Shown here piece by piece: positions 1-5,731 of a stretch of DNA of 9,567 nucleotides. The notes below the pieces were generated by a model, which was not told where the DNA came from, made no database searches, and saw nothing but the letters and a program-made list of their open reading frames with translations. This stretch comes from an uncultured Ruminococcus sp. Lineage in GTDB: Bacteria; Bacillota; Clostridia; Oscillospirales; Acutalibacteraceae. Within the stretch, counting starts at the first letter, position 1. Every line of letters starts with the position of its first letter. The translations under genes were made by a program, and so were the position numbers. The stretch covers positions 1 through 9,567 of the forward strand of contig CALBHM010000276.1 in assembly GCA_937892835.1 (NCBI GenBank), in the 5' to 3' direction.

Positions 1-22
1 AACAGTTACTATTTTGTTGTTA

Positions 23-48
23 CAGGACCTCCGAAATCGGAAGTCCTG
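23..48 (-). terminator. Hairpin just downstream of tRNA-Ser, possible terminator or processing signal
   Basis: Bases 23-34 pair with 37-48. All twelve positions can pair in a minus-strand transcript, where the 29/42 pair becomes G-U; on the plus strand that position is a C/A mismatch. This suggests the hairpin belongs to RNA read leftward out of the tRNA gene, five bases beyond its 3' end. The sequence after it (22 down to 1) is not U-rich, so it is not a textbook intrinsic terminator. It could instead be a 3' processing or stability element. Confidence 0.4.
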
Positions 49-53
49 CAAAG

Positions 54-142
54 TGGCGGAGAGAGTGGGATTCGAACCCACGGTATGTTGCCATACGACG
101 GTTTTCAAGACCGTTCCGTTATAACCACTTCGGTATCTCTCC
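54..142 (-). tRNA. tRNA-Ser (anticodon UGA), 3' CCA encoded
   Basis: Decodes UCA and related Ser codons. The 5' acceptor strand GGAGAGA (142-136) pairs with TCTCTCC (64-58). The T arm is a perfect 5-bp stem with the TTCGAAT loop (81-65). The anticodon TGA lies at 107-105 in a CTTGAAA loop. Between anticodon and T arms is a long variable arm (96-83) with a 5-bp stem GTATG/CATAC and loop GCAA, the hallmark of a class II tRNA such as Ser. The discriminator is G (57), also typical of Ser, and CCA is encoded at 56-54. A consensus promoter sits directly upstream (155-183). Confidence 0.97.
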
Positions 143-154
143 TAATGCTCGGAT

Positions 155-183
155 ATTTTATCATAAATTGACGTCAATGTCAA
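155..183 (-). promoter_or_regulatory. Promoter of tRNA-Ser
   Basis: Read on the minus strand, TTGACA (183-178) and TAAAAT (160-155) are separated by exactly 17 bases, a near-consensus sigma-70/sigma-A pair. The -10 box lies 12 bases from the first base of the mature tRNA, a spacing usual for stable-RNA promoters with a very short leader. The spacer contains the perfect 10-bp palindrome TTGACGTCAA (168-177), which repeats the TTGAC core of the -35 box and could be an operator or chance. Confidence 0.75.
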
Positions 184-203
184 TATAAAAATCAAAATTA
201 GTA

Positions 204-232
204 TAGACTTTTTTCTTTCTATAATATATAAT
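204..232 (+). promoter_or_regulatory. Likely promoter of the nucleotidyltransferase gene
   Basis: TAGACT (204-209) and TATAAT (227-232) are 17 bases apart, giving a predicted start near 239 and a leader of about 27 bases before the ATG at 266. A second TATAAT (220-225) lies in the same AT-rich stretch but has no good -35 partner. This promoter is divergent from that of the tRNA gene, with the two -35 boxes about 20 bases apart. Confidence 0.5.
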
Positions 233-265
233 TTATCAGTAAATAATAAAAACGAGGGATTTTTG

Positions 266-1444
266 ATGCTTACGGTTGAGAAAAAAAGAATTGCGGCCTA
301 TGTTATCGAGCTGGTAGCGTCGGTAGTTAACGGTGCTGCTCCGCCGGAGAACAATAATGCGGATTGGCAGGAAATCATTGACTTTGCTCAGAAGCAGAGT
401 GTGTTGAATCTTATAGCCTATGCCGCCGATTCGCTTAAAAACAAGCCCGATGAGCACACGATGAGATTCCTCGACGAATTCCGTATGCAAAAGATGATCG
501 TTGAGGCTCAGCAGGAGCTTGCAGCCGGTGACGCTTGCAAAAAGCTCGACGAAATGGGCATTCGCCACATGCTTCTCAAGGGCTCGGTGATGAAAAATTT
601 CTATCCCTCTCCCGATATGCGAACAATGGGCGATATTGATATTCTCGTCGAAGCCGCTTGCTGTGATGATGTCATTAAGGCTTTCGTTGCCGACGGTTTT
701 AAATTCGTCGGTGAGGGCGACCTTCACTCGAATGTAAAAAAAGGCAATGCATATATCGAGTTTCATCGCTCAATGGTGGATAGCTGTCATGAGACGCTCT
801 CGGCATACTACGGCGACGGTTTCCGCCTGCCGCATAAGTGTGAGGACAATGAGTACGAATATAAGCTTACGGACGAGGACTTTTACGTTTTTCTTGTTGC
901 TCATATCGCAAAGCATTATCGCTACGGCGGAACGGGAATTCGCTCGTTGCTTGATTTGTATGTTTACGAAAAGGCTCTTCCATCGCTCGATTTTGACTAT
1001 ATAAACGGCGAGCTTGAAAAAATCGGACTGCTTGTTTTCTGCAACAAAATCAGAAAAATTACATACGATTGGTATTCCGGCGAATTCGACGGAGAGTTTG
1101 ATATAATGTCGGAATATATAGTTTCCGGCGGCGTTTACGGCATTGAGGGAACATCAATGCAAAACAGTTTTATTTTAGATAATATTGATGAAGATATTCA
1201 TTCAAAAAAAATAAAAAGTATTTTCGAAATAATTTTTCTCAATTATGATGAAATGAAAATCCGTTATCCGGTTTTGGAGAACAAAAAATTTCTTTTGCCC
1301 TTGTTTTGGATTGTCAGATTTTTTGACACCTTGATACATAATCCCAACAATGCAAAGGGAAGATTTAATGACTCAAAAAAGATAATGGATATTGACGACA
1401 ACATGGTGGAAATTCAAAAAGTTTCAGGAATAAAAAAGCTGTAA
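266..1444 (+). CDS. Uncharacterised nucleotidyltransferase family protein (NTP_transf_5-like)
   Basis: Predicted 392-residue cytoplasmic protein. The start is taken as ATG 266 because GAGGGA (254-259) sits six bases before it; a TTG at 263 would leave only three bases. An N-terminal helical part (about 1-95) leads to the core: LLKGS at 103-107, then YPSPDMRTMGDIDILV ending at 128. The GDIDILV (122-128) is the Gly-Asp-x-Asp metal-binding signature of the polymerase-beta-type nucleotidyltransferase fold. EFHR (165-168), HIAKH (213-217) and GGTGIRSLLDLY (221-232) follow, in the order I associate with the NTP_transf_5 family (PF14907). The last ~150 residues are helical and rich in Asp, Glu and Lys. 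The family is thought to transfer nucleotides, but its substrate is unknown and I see nothing here that identifies one. The DUF554 gene follows after 19 bases, so the two are probably cotranscribed. Confidence 0.8.
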   Translation: MLTVEKKRIAAYVIELVASVVNGAAPPENNNADWQEIIDFAQKQSVLNLIAYAADSLKNKPDEHTMRFLDEFRMQKMIVEAQQELAAGDACKKLDEMGIRHMLLKGSVMKNFYPSPDMRTMGDIDILVEAACCDDVIKAFVADGFKFVGEGDLHSNVKKGNAYIEFHRSMVDSCHETLSAYYGDGFRLPHKCEDNEYEYKLTDEDFYVFLVAHIAKHYRYGGTGIRSLLDLYVYEKALPSLDFDYINGELEKIGLLVFCNKIRKITYDWYSGEFDGEFDIMSEYIVSGGVYGIEGTSMQNSFILDNIDEDIHSKKIKSIFEIIFLNYDEMKIRYPVLENKKFLLPLFWIVRFFDTLIHNPNNAKGRFNDSKKIMDIDDNMVEIQKVSGIKKL

Positions 1445-1463
1445 TTTAAAGAGGTAGTTTATT

Positions 1464-2189
1464 TTGGTAGGTCTCGGCACAATCATAAATTCGGCGGCGA
1501 TAGTCGTCGGCGGAGTTTTCGGTCATTTATTCGGCAAAATTCTCAACGAAAGAATTCAGGATTCACTGCAAAAGGCAAGCGGTGTATGTGTACTTTTTAT
1601 CGGTATCGCAGGTGCCATGGAGGGCATGCTAAAGCTCTCCGGTTCATCGCTTTCGGCAGGGCGTTCAATGTTTATTGTTGCCAGCATTGCTCTCGGAGCT
1701 TTGGTAGGCGAGATTCTTAATATTGAGCACGGTTTTGAACGCTTCGGCGAATGGCTCAAAATAAAGACGGGAAATGCAAAAGATAAAAGTTTCGTTGAGG
1801 GCTTTGTAACCGCTTCACTGACGGTTTGTATAGGTGCAATGGCGGTCGTAGGGTCAATTAAAGACGGAATTTCGGGTGATTATTCCATACTTGTTACCAA
1901 AGCGATACTTGACCTGATCATCATTATGGTGATGACTTGTTCCCTCGGAAAGGGCTGCGCATTCTCGGCAATACCTGTTGCTGTTTTTCAAGGATCAATA
2001 ACCGCACTCGCAAGGCTTATTAAGCCGCTGATGACTGACAGCGCATTGGCGAATCTCTCACTTGTTGGTTCCATCCTGATTTTTTGTGTCGGAGTTAATC
2101 TTGTCTGGGAGAAGAAGATCAAGGTTGCAAACCTGCTTCCGTCGCTCATATTTGCCGTTGCAATAGCATTTCTCCCATTTGATTTATAA
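1464..2189 (+). CDS. DUF554 family integral membrane protein
   Basis: Predicted 241-residue membrane protein of the DUF554 (YdfK/YqgA) family; usual length for the family is about 220-240. The start is TTG at 1464, the only credible start: AAAGAGG (1448-1454) lies nine bases upstream and the family N-terminus (G-T-I-I-N, then GGVFGHLFG at 16-24) follows immediately. About seven to eight hydrophobic segments are visible, near residues 6-24, 40-54, 66-84, 114-131, 142-160, 165-184, 196-214 and 222-238. The CIGAMAVVGSIKDGISGD motif (122-139) is the most characteristic family signature. The function is not established; transport has been suggested only from topology. It lies 19 bases after the nucleotidyltransferase gene and is followed by a strong terminator, so these two form a bicistronic unit. 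Confidence 0.88.
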   Translation: MVGLGTIINSAAIVVGGVFGHLFGKILNERIQDSLQKASGVCVLFIGIAGAMEGMLKLSGSSLSAGRSMFIVASIALGALVGEILNIEHGFERFGEWLKIKTGNAKDKSFVEGFVTASLTVCIGAMAVVGSIKDGISGDYSILVTKAILDLIIIMVMTCSLGKGCAFSAIPVAVFQGSITALARLIKPLMTDSALANLSLVGSILIFCVGVNLVWEKKIKVANLLPSLIFAVAIAFLPFDL

Positions 2190-2205
2190 TATACATAACA
2201 GATTA

Positions 2206-2242
2206 CACCTCTCGTTTGTTGAATAAACGGGAGGTGCTTTTT
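2206..2242 (+). terminator. Intrinsic terminator of the nucleotidyltransferase-DUF554 unit
   Basis: A 12-bp stem (2206-2217 with 2225-2236, one U-G pair) encloses a seven-base loop and is followed by C and five T (2238-2242). It starts 17 bases after the DUF554 stop codon. Confidence 0.9.
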
Positions 2243-2287
2243 AATATGAAAACAATATGAGATTTATAGAAAATATTTATTAGTCAA

Positions 2288-2356
2288 TGCATTTTTGCCA
2301 TAAAGCTATATATTTTTATTAAAAAAATGCAAATAGTATTGATTTTTATGGCGAAA
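2288..2356. promoter_or_regulatory. Two interleaved inverted repeats overlapping the surface-protein promoter
   Basis: TGCATTTTT (2288-2296) is exactly complementary to AAAAATGCA (2323-2331). TTTTGCCATAAA (2293-2304) matches the reverse complement of TTTATGGCGAAA (2345-2356) at 11 of 12 bases. The two pairs share 2293-2296, so they could not both form fully at once. The second right arm fills most of the spacer between the -35 and -10 boxes of the promoter at 2339-2367. That placement fits binding of a repressor to two half-sites. The region is very AT-rich, so part of this may be chance. Confidence 0.35.
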
Positions 2357-2367
2357 TCAGTTATAAA
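2339..2367 (+). promoter_or_regulatory. Promoter of the secreted Big2-like protein gene
   Basis: TTGATT (2339-2344) and TATAAA (2362-2367) are separated by 17 bases. The start would fall near 2374, leaving a leader of about 48 bases with an AAGGAG ribosome site (2409-2414) seven bases before the ATG. It lies downstream of the terminator at 2206-2242, supporting independent transcription. Confidence 0.6.
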
Positions 2368-2374
2368 TAATATA

Positions 2375-2395
2375 AGGGAGAAAATATTTTGCCCT
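2375..2395 (+). other. Dyad at the predicted transcription start (operator or 5' leader hairpin)
   Basis: AGGG (2375-2378) and CCCT (2392-2395) flank an AAAATATTTT core (2381-2390). As RNA, ten positions face each other with one A/G mismatch and one G-U pair around a single-base turn, so the true loop would be larger. It coincides with the predicted start site. It could be a protein-binding palindrome or a stabilising hairpin at the 5' end of the mRNA. Confidence 0.3.
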
Positions 2396-2421
2396 AAATA
2401 AAAAACAGAAGGAGAATTTAC

Positions 2422-3507
2422 ATGAAAAAATTACTCAGCATTTTGCTTGCGGTTGTTATGATGTTTTCAATCTCAATAATCGCATTTGCGGCAGACAGCA
2501 CGTCAATCGAGATTGACAAGGAGTACACGGTTACTCTTGAAAACAGCACAAAGGAATACACATTTGTTGCACCCGAGGATGGCGCATATCTTATCAGTGC
2601 TTCAATTCTTTATAAAAAAGACAGCCTTGGAACGGCAACTGTTACGGTTGACAAAGAAGGGGAGACACTTTCGTACATTAATTTGTTCTATTGGGACAAT
2701 ACGGAAATGGACATTCTTCTCGATTTCCGCTGCCTGGAGGACGAGGATGTCTTTATGGCGACAAAGGGCAGTAAACTGACGGTTACAGCCGAAGCGGGTA
2801 TGCCGGAGTATGAGCCGGATGATGTGAGATTTCCTGAAGCAACATTTACATTTAAGATTACAAGTGCGAATAACCTGCGTGAAATTAAAATCGGCGAATC
2901 CTACACGGTAAAAGGTGAAGAGTATTTTATTTTTAAACCGGCAGAGGACGGAGTTATTGATATCTGGTCACATCAGTGCCCGAGCATTTCGGTTATGGAT
3001 ATAGACGGAAATGCTTATTATGGAGAGCTGGATTCACTCACGGGCTTCCCGGCAGATGTTGCTTTTGAGTATGAGGCAGGCAAAATTTACGGAATTTATG
3101 TAGACAGCGGTTATGATGAAGAGAACAATCCGGTTGATTCAGTGTTCCACGTTGCTGACGCAACAACAATTCAACCTGATGTAATCGAGATTGACGACAT
3201 CACGGTTATATGGGGTCAGGACGAACTTATTCTGGCAGACATTTATCCCATTGGTTCAAGATATAACTGCGGCGAGCTTGAGTGCTCAATCGAGAACGAA
3301 AAAATCGCAACCGTAGAATACGATTCCGATTTGGAAACATATGTAATTCACGGCAGACGCCCGGGCAAAACAACCCTTACCATAACTGAGCCGAATTATG
3401 GTGTTACACAAATTGTTGAGGTTGAGGTTATCACAAGAACAACAAACTTCTTCAGAACAGTTTATGCATTTATCAGTGGTATATTTAGCTTGATCTTTGG
3501 AAGATAA
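2422..3507 (+). CDS. Secreted cell-surface protein with two beta-rich modules and a Big2-like domain
   Basis: Predicted 361-residue exported protein of unknown function. Residues 1-23 form a signal peptide: K2-K3, a hydrophobic core, and an A-F-A cleavage motif at 21-23. Two similar modules follow. The first starts YTVTLENSTKEYTFVAPEDG (35-54) and the second YTVKGEEYFIFKPAEDG (161-177); both resemble pre-peptidase-C-like beta-sandwich folds. Residues about 253-336 resemble a bacterial Ig-like Big2 domain: a polar opening strand, C-S-I-E-N-E-K-I-A-T-V (288-298), then G-R-R-P-G-K-T-T-L-T-I-T (311-322). The protein ends in a hydrophobic, Phe-rich tail (343-361, FFRTVYAF...SLIFGR). No LPxTG motif, S-layer repeat or catalytic motif is visible. 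It is Asp/Glu-rich, with four Cys (104, 186, 283, 288). A role in surface adhesion or carbohydrate or peptide binding is plausible from Big2 proteins in general, but is inference. It has its own promoter and terminator. Confidence 0.8.
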   Translation: MKKLLSILLAVVMMFSISIIAFAADSTSIEIDKEYTVTLENSTKEYTFVAPEDGAYLISASILYKKDSLGTATVTVDKEGETLSYINLFYWDNTEMDILLDFRCLEDEDVFMATKGSKLTVTAEAGMPEYEPDDVRFPEATFTFKITSANNLREIKIGESYTVKGEEYFIFKPAEDGVIDIWSHQCPSISVMDIDGNAYYGELDSLTGFPADVAFEYEAGKIYGIYVDSGYDEENNPVDSVFHVADATTIQPDVIEIDDITVIWGQDELILADIYPIGSRYNCGELECSIENEKIATVEYDSDLETYVIHGRRPGKTTLTITEPNYGVTQIVEVEVITRTTNFFRTVYAFISGIFSLIFGR

Positions 3508-3546
3508 TTTTCATTTATTTAAAAATATTAGAGAATAAATAATTTC

Positions 3547-3588
3547 AAAAGCCGTTGTTTGTATCTACAGGGACAAACAACGGCTTTT
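3547..3588. terminator. Strong bidirectional hairpin terminator
   Basis: A perfect 16-bp stem (3547-3562 with 3573-3588) encloses a ten-base loop. AAAA begins the left arm and TTTT ends the right arm, so a U run closes the stem in either direction. It lies 39 bases after the stop of the surface-protein gene. In the other direction it would catch leftward read-through from the minus-strand genes. Confidence 0.85.
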
Positions 3589-3616
3589 AGGTTGGAGAAA
3601 GAAGTTGAGTGTAACG

Positions 3617-3860
3617 ATGAAAACGATAGTAAAAACAATTGATATAAGCATGAGTCGTATACTATCGAATTAAATACCGAAAAAGAGGTACTGAAAATAT
3701 CTCCGGCTATACCGGTACAGGTGAAAGCAAAACACGGTGTCATGTTGCTGATTATAAATAAGGTTAATGTGTAAGATACCGAGATCAATTTTAGATAGTT
3801 TCACAATTAGATTCCTATGCGGAAAACGACTTTACAGGGATGATCAATATACAACCATAG
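3617..3860 (+). pseudogene. Possible decayed small gene; open stretches in shifted frames
   Basis: No intact gene is seen in this part of the 3508-3910 gap, but three consecutive open stretches on the plus strand look protein-like. They are ATG 3617 to TAA 3671-3673 (18 residues, MKTIVKTIDI...), a start-less stretch 3643-3774 (43 residues, including HESYTIELNTEKEV and KISPAIPVQVKAKHG) in another frame, and 3795-3860 (21 residues, ending DFTGMINIQP). Joined by two frame changes, they would give roughly 75-80 residues. No convincing ribosome site precedes ATG 3617, and I recognise no family. An 8-bp inverted repeat (3624-3631 with 3660-3667) also lies here. The alternative is plain non-coding spacer in which short open frames arise by chance. 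Confidence 0.25.
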
Positions 3861-3896
3861 AAAAAGAGCCGTAAGCACAAATCAGTGCCTACGGCT
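3861..3896 (-). terminator. Intrinsic terminator of fhs
   Basis: On the minus strand, 3896-3885 pairs with 3878-3867 as a 12-bp stem with one G-U pair (3889/3874) and a six-base loop. It is followed by C and five T (3865-3861). The pair at 3874/3889 is a mismatch in plus-strand RNA, so the element is built for leftward transcripts. It starts 14 bases past the fhs stop codon. Confidence 0.9.
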
Positions 3897-3910
3897 TCTA
3901 TGCTTGTTTA

Positions 3911-5587
3911 TCAGAACAGACCTGTAATTTTTCCGTTTTCGTCAACGTCGATTCTTTCGGCTGCCGGAGATTTCGGGAGACCGGGCATGGTAAGAATGTC
4001 GCCTGTCAGGACAACAACAAAGCCTGCACCTGCCGATATTTTAACGTTTTTGACCGTTACGGTGAAATGCTCGGGTGCGCCGAGCTTGGTCGGGTCGTCG
4101 GAGAAACTGTACTGCGTTTTTGCAATGCAAACGGGGCACTTGCCGAATCCGAGAGCTTCGAGCTGTGCAATTTGCTTCTTTGCATTCGGCATTATGCTTA
4201 TACCGTCACCGCCGTAAACCTTCTTAACAATCGCTTCAATTTTTTCGGCAATCGTCATGTCGGTGTCGTATGAAAAAGTGAAGTCTCCTTTTTCCTCTTC
4301 GCAGAGACGAACAACCTCTTTTGCAAGAGCTTCTCCGCCCTTGCCGCCCTCAGCCCATACGGTTGAAAGCACAGTGTTTACGCCAAGCTCTTTGCATTTT
4401 TTGATAATGAAATCAATTTCGGCGTCCGTATCGGTCGGGAAGCGATTTACGGCAACAACGCATGGAAGCTTATAAACGTTCTTGATGTTTGAAACGTGGC
4501 GAAGAAGATTCGGAATGCCCTTTTCGAGTGCGCCGAGATCCTCGGTATCAAGCTGCTTTTTGTCAAGTCCGCCATGCATTTTGAGTGCACGAACCGTTGC
4601 GACAATAACAACTGCGTCAGGGGTAAGACCGGCCATTCTGCACTTTATATCGAGAAATTTCTCCGCACCGAGATCGGCGCCGAAGCCTGCCTCGGTGACG
4701 GCGTAATCACCCATTTTGAGGGCCATTTTTGTTGCCATAACGGAGTTGCATCCGTGTGCGATGTTGGCAAACGGGCCTCCGTGAACAAATGCAGGTGTGC
4801 CCTCAAGTGTCTGAACAAGGTTCGGCTTTATTGCATCTTTGAGAAGTGCAGTCATTGCACCCTGAGCCTTGAGCTGACCGCAGGTAACGGGCTTGTCATC
4901 ATATGTATAACCGACAATAATTTTTGAAAGTCTGTCTTTGAGGTCGGAAATCGAGGTCGAAAGGCAAAGAACGGCCATAATCTCGGAAGCAACGGTAATA
5001 TCAAATCCGTCCTCACGGGGAACACCGTTTGCCTTGCCGCCCATGCCGTCAACAATGAAACGAAGCTGACGGTCATTCATGTCAACACAACGCTTCCATG
5101 TGATTTTGCGAACGTCGATTCCGAGGGCGTTACCCTGTTGAATATGGTTATCGAGCATTGCGGCAAGAAGATTGTTTGCTGCACCGATAGCGTGGAAATC
5201 GCCTGTGAAGTGGAGATTGATATCTTCCATCGGAACGACCTGGGCATATCCGCCGCCTGCTGCGCCGCCCTTGATTCCGAAAACAGGACCGAGCGACGGC
5301 TCACGGAGAGCAACAACGGCATCTTTGCCGATTCTTCTCAAGCCGTCGGCAAGGCCGATGGTCGTGGTGGTTTTACCCTCACCTGCCGGAGTGGGTGTGA
5401 TAGCGGTTACAAGAACGAGCTTGCCGTCCTTTCGGTCGGTTTCGCTGAGCAGGGAGAGATCAATTTTTGCCTTGTGATTACCGTATTGCTCAATGTATTT
5501 TTCATCAACATGAGCCGTTGCGGCAATGTCCCTGATGTGCTTCATCTTGCAGCCTTGTGCAATTTCAATGTCGGTCAGATAAGCCAT
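3911..5587 (-). CDS. fhs: Formate-tetrahydrofolate ligase
   Basis: Cytoplasmic enzyme (10-formyl-THF synthetase) that joins formate to tetrahydrofolate using ATP, giving 10-formyl-THF for purine and formyl-Met-tRNA synthesis and for acetogenic or glycine/serine one-carbon flux. The 558-residue length is normal. Visible signatures: N-terminal DIEIAQ (6-11), the ATP-binding P-loop TPAGEGKTT (66-74), EPSLGPVFGIKGGAAGGGY (96-114), GTPAFVHGGPFANIAHGCNS (263-282), TEAGFGADLGAEKF (298-311), and the family-typical C-terminus ending KITGLF. ATG 5587 is supported by AGGGG (5602-5598) ten bases upstream and by the family N-terminus. It has its own promoter (5624-5652) and terminator (3861-3896), so it is likely monocistronic, although read-through from pyrG is possible. 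No frameshift or missing motif is seen. Confidence 0.98.
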   Translation of the reverse strand: MAYLTDIEIAQGCKMKHIRDIAATAHVDEKYIEQYGNHKAKIDLSLLSETDRKDGKLVLVTAITPTPAGEGKTTTTIGLADGLRRIGKDAVVALREPSLGPVFGIKGGAAGGGYAQVVPMEDINLHFTGDFHAIGAANNLLAAMLDNHIQQGNALGIDVRKITWKRCVDMNDRQLRFIVDGMGGKANGVPREDGFDITVASEIMAVLCLSTSISDLKDRLSKIIVGYTYDDKPVTCGQLKAQGAMTALLKDAIKPNLVQTLEGTPAFVHGGPFANIAHGCNSVMATKMALKMGDYAVTEAGFGADLGAEKFLDIKCRMAGLTPDAVVIVATVRALKMHGGLDKKQLDTEDLGALEKGIPNLLRHVSNIKNVYKLPCVVAVNRFPTDTDAEIDFIIKKCKELGVNTVLSTVWAEGGKGGEALAKEVVRLCEEEKGDFTFSYDTDMTIAEKIEAIVKKVYGGDGISIMPNAKKQIAQLEALGFGKCPVCIAKTQYSFSDDPTKLGAPEHFTVTVKNVKISAGAGFVVVLTGDILTMPGLPKSPAAERIDVDENGKITGLF

Positions 5588-5623
5588 AGTGTTGGTACCC
5601 CTTTTCTGAAGTGATTTATATAA

Positions 5624-5652
5624 ATGATACAGGTTCTAATGATTTGTGTCAA
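5624..5652 (-). promoter_or_regulatory. Promoter of fhs
   Basis: On the minus strand, a perfect -35 box TTGACA (5652-5647) and TATCAT (5629-5624) are separated by 17 bases. Transcription would begin near 5617, about 30 bases before the fhs ATG, leaving no room for a riboswitch in the leader. Confidence 0.8.
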
Positions 5653-5692
5653 GAGAGTGTGCCGTTTTAATATGAAAAGTTTTGAAATGTTT

Positions 5693-5720
5693 TACCTCCC
5701 CTTTGTGAAAAGGAGAGGTA
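5693..5720 (-). terminator. Hairpin after pyrG, weak or atypical terminator
   Basis: On the minus strand, 5720-5709 pairs with 5704-5693 over 12 positions, including one G-U pair (5714/5699), with a four-base loop. It starts 11 bases past the pyrG stop codon. The bases after it are AAACATTTCAAAAC rather than a U run, so termination may be partial and some transcripts may continue into fhs. Confidence 0.45.
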
Positions 5721-5731
5721 GAATGATTCAA

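Noticed and set aside
54..142. tRNA-Ser as the attachment site of an integrated element
   Set aside because: No integrase, excisionase or repeat of the tRNA 3' end was found in the window, and the neighbouring genes look like ordinary chromosomal genes.
236..766. Long open frame on the minus strand (176 codons) inside the nucleotidyltransferase gene
   Set aside because: It is antisense to a gene with clear family motifs, has no recognisable domain, and is explained by codon bias of the sense strand.
3528..3788. Minus-strand open frame of 86 codons in the convergent gap
   Set aside because: Its end runs through the perfect terminator hairpin at 3547-3588, no good ribosome site precedes it, and the product is a low-information Ser/Phe/Leu-rich string.
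4496..4927. Plus-strand open frame of 143 codons antisense to fhs
   Set aside because: It lies wholly inside fhs and shows no domain or start signals.
5138..5614. Plus-strand open frame of 158 codons antisense to the start of fhs
   Set aside because: A shadow of the conserved fhs reading frame, with no family signature and no promoter or ribosome site.
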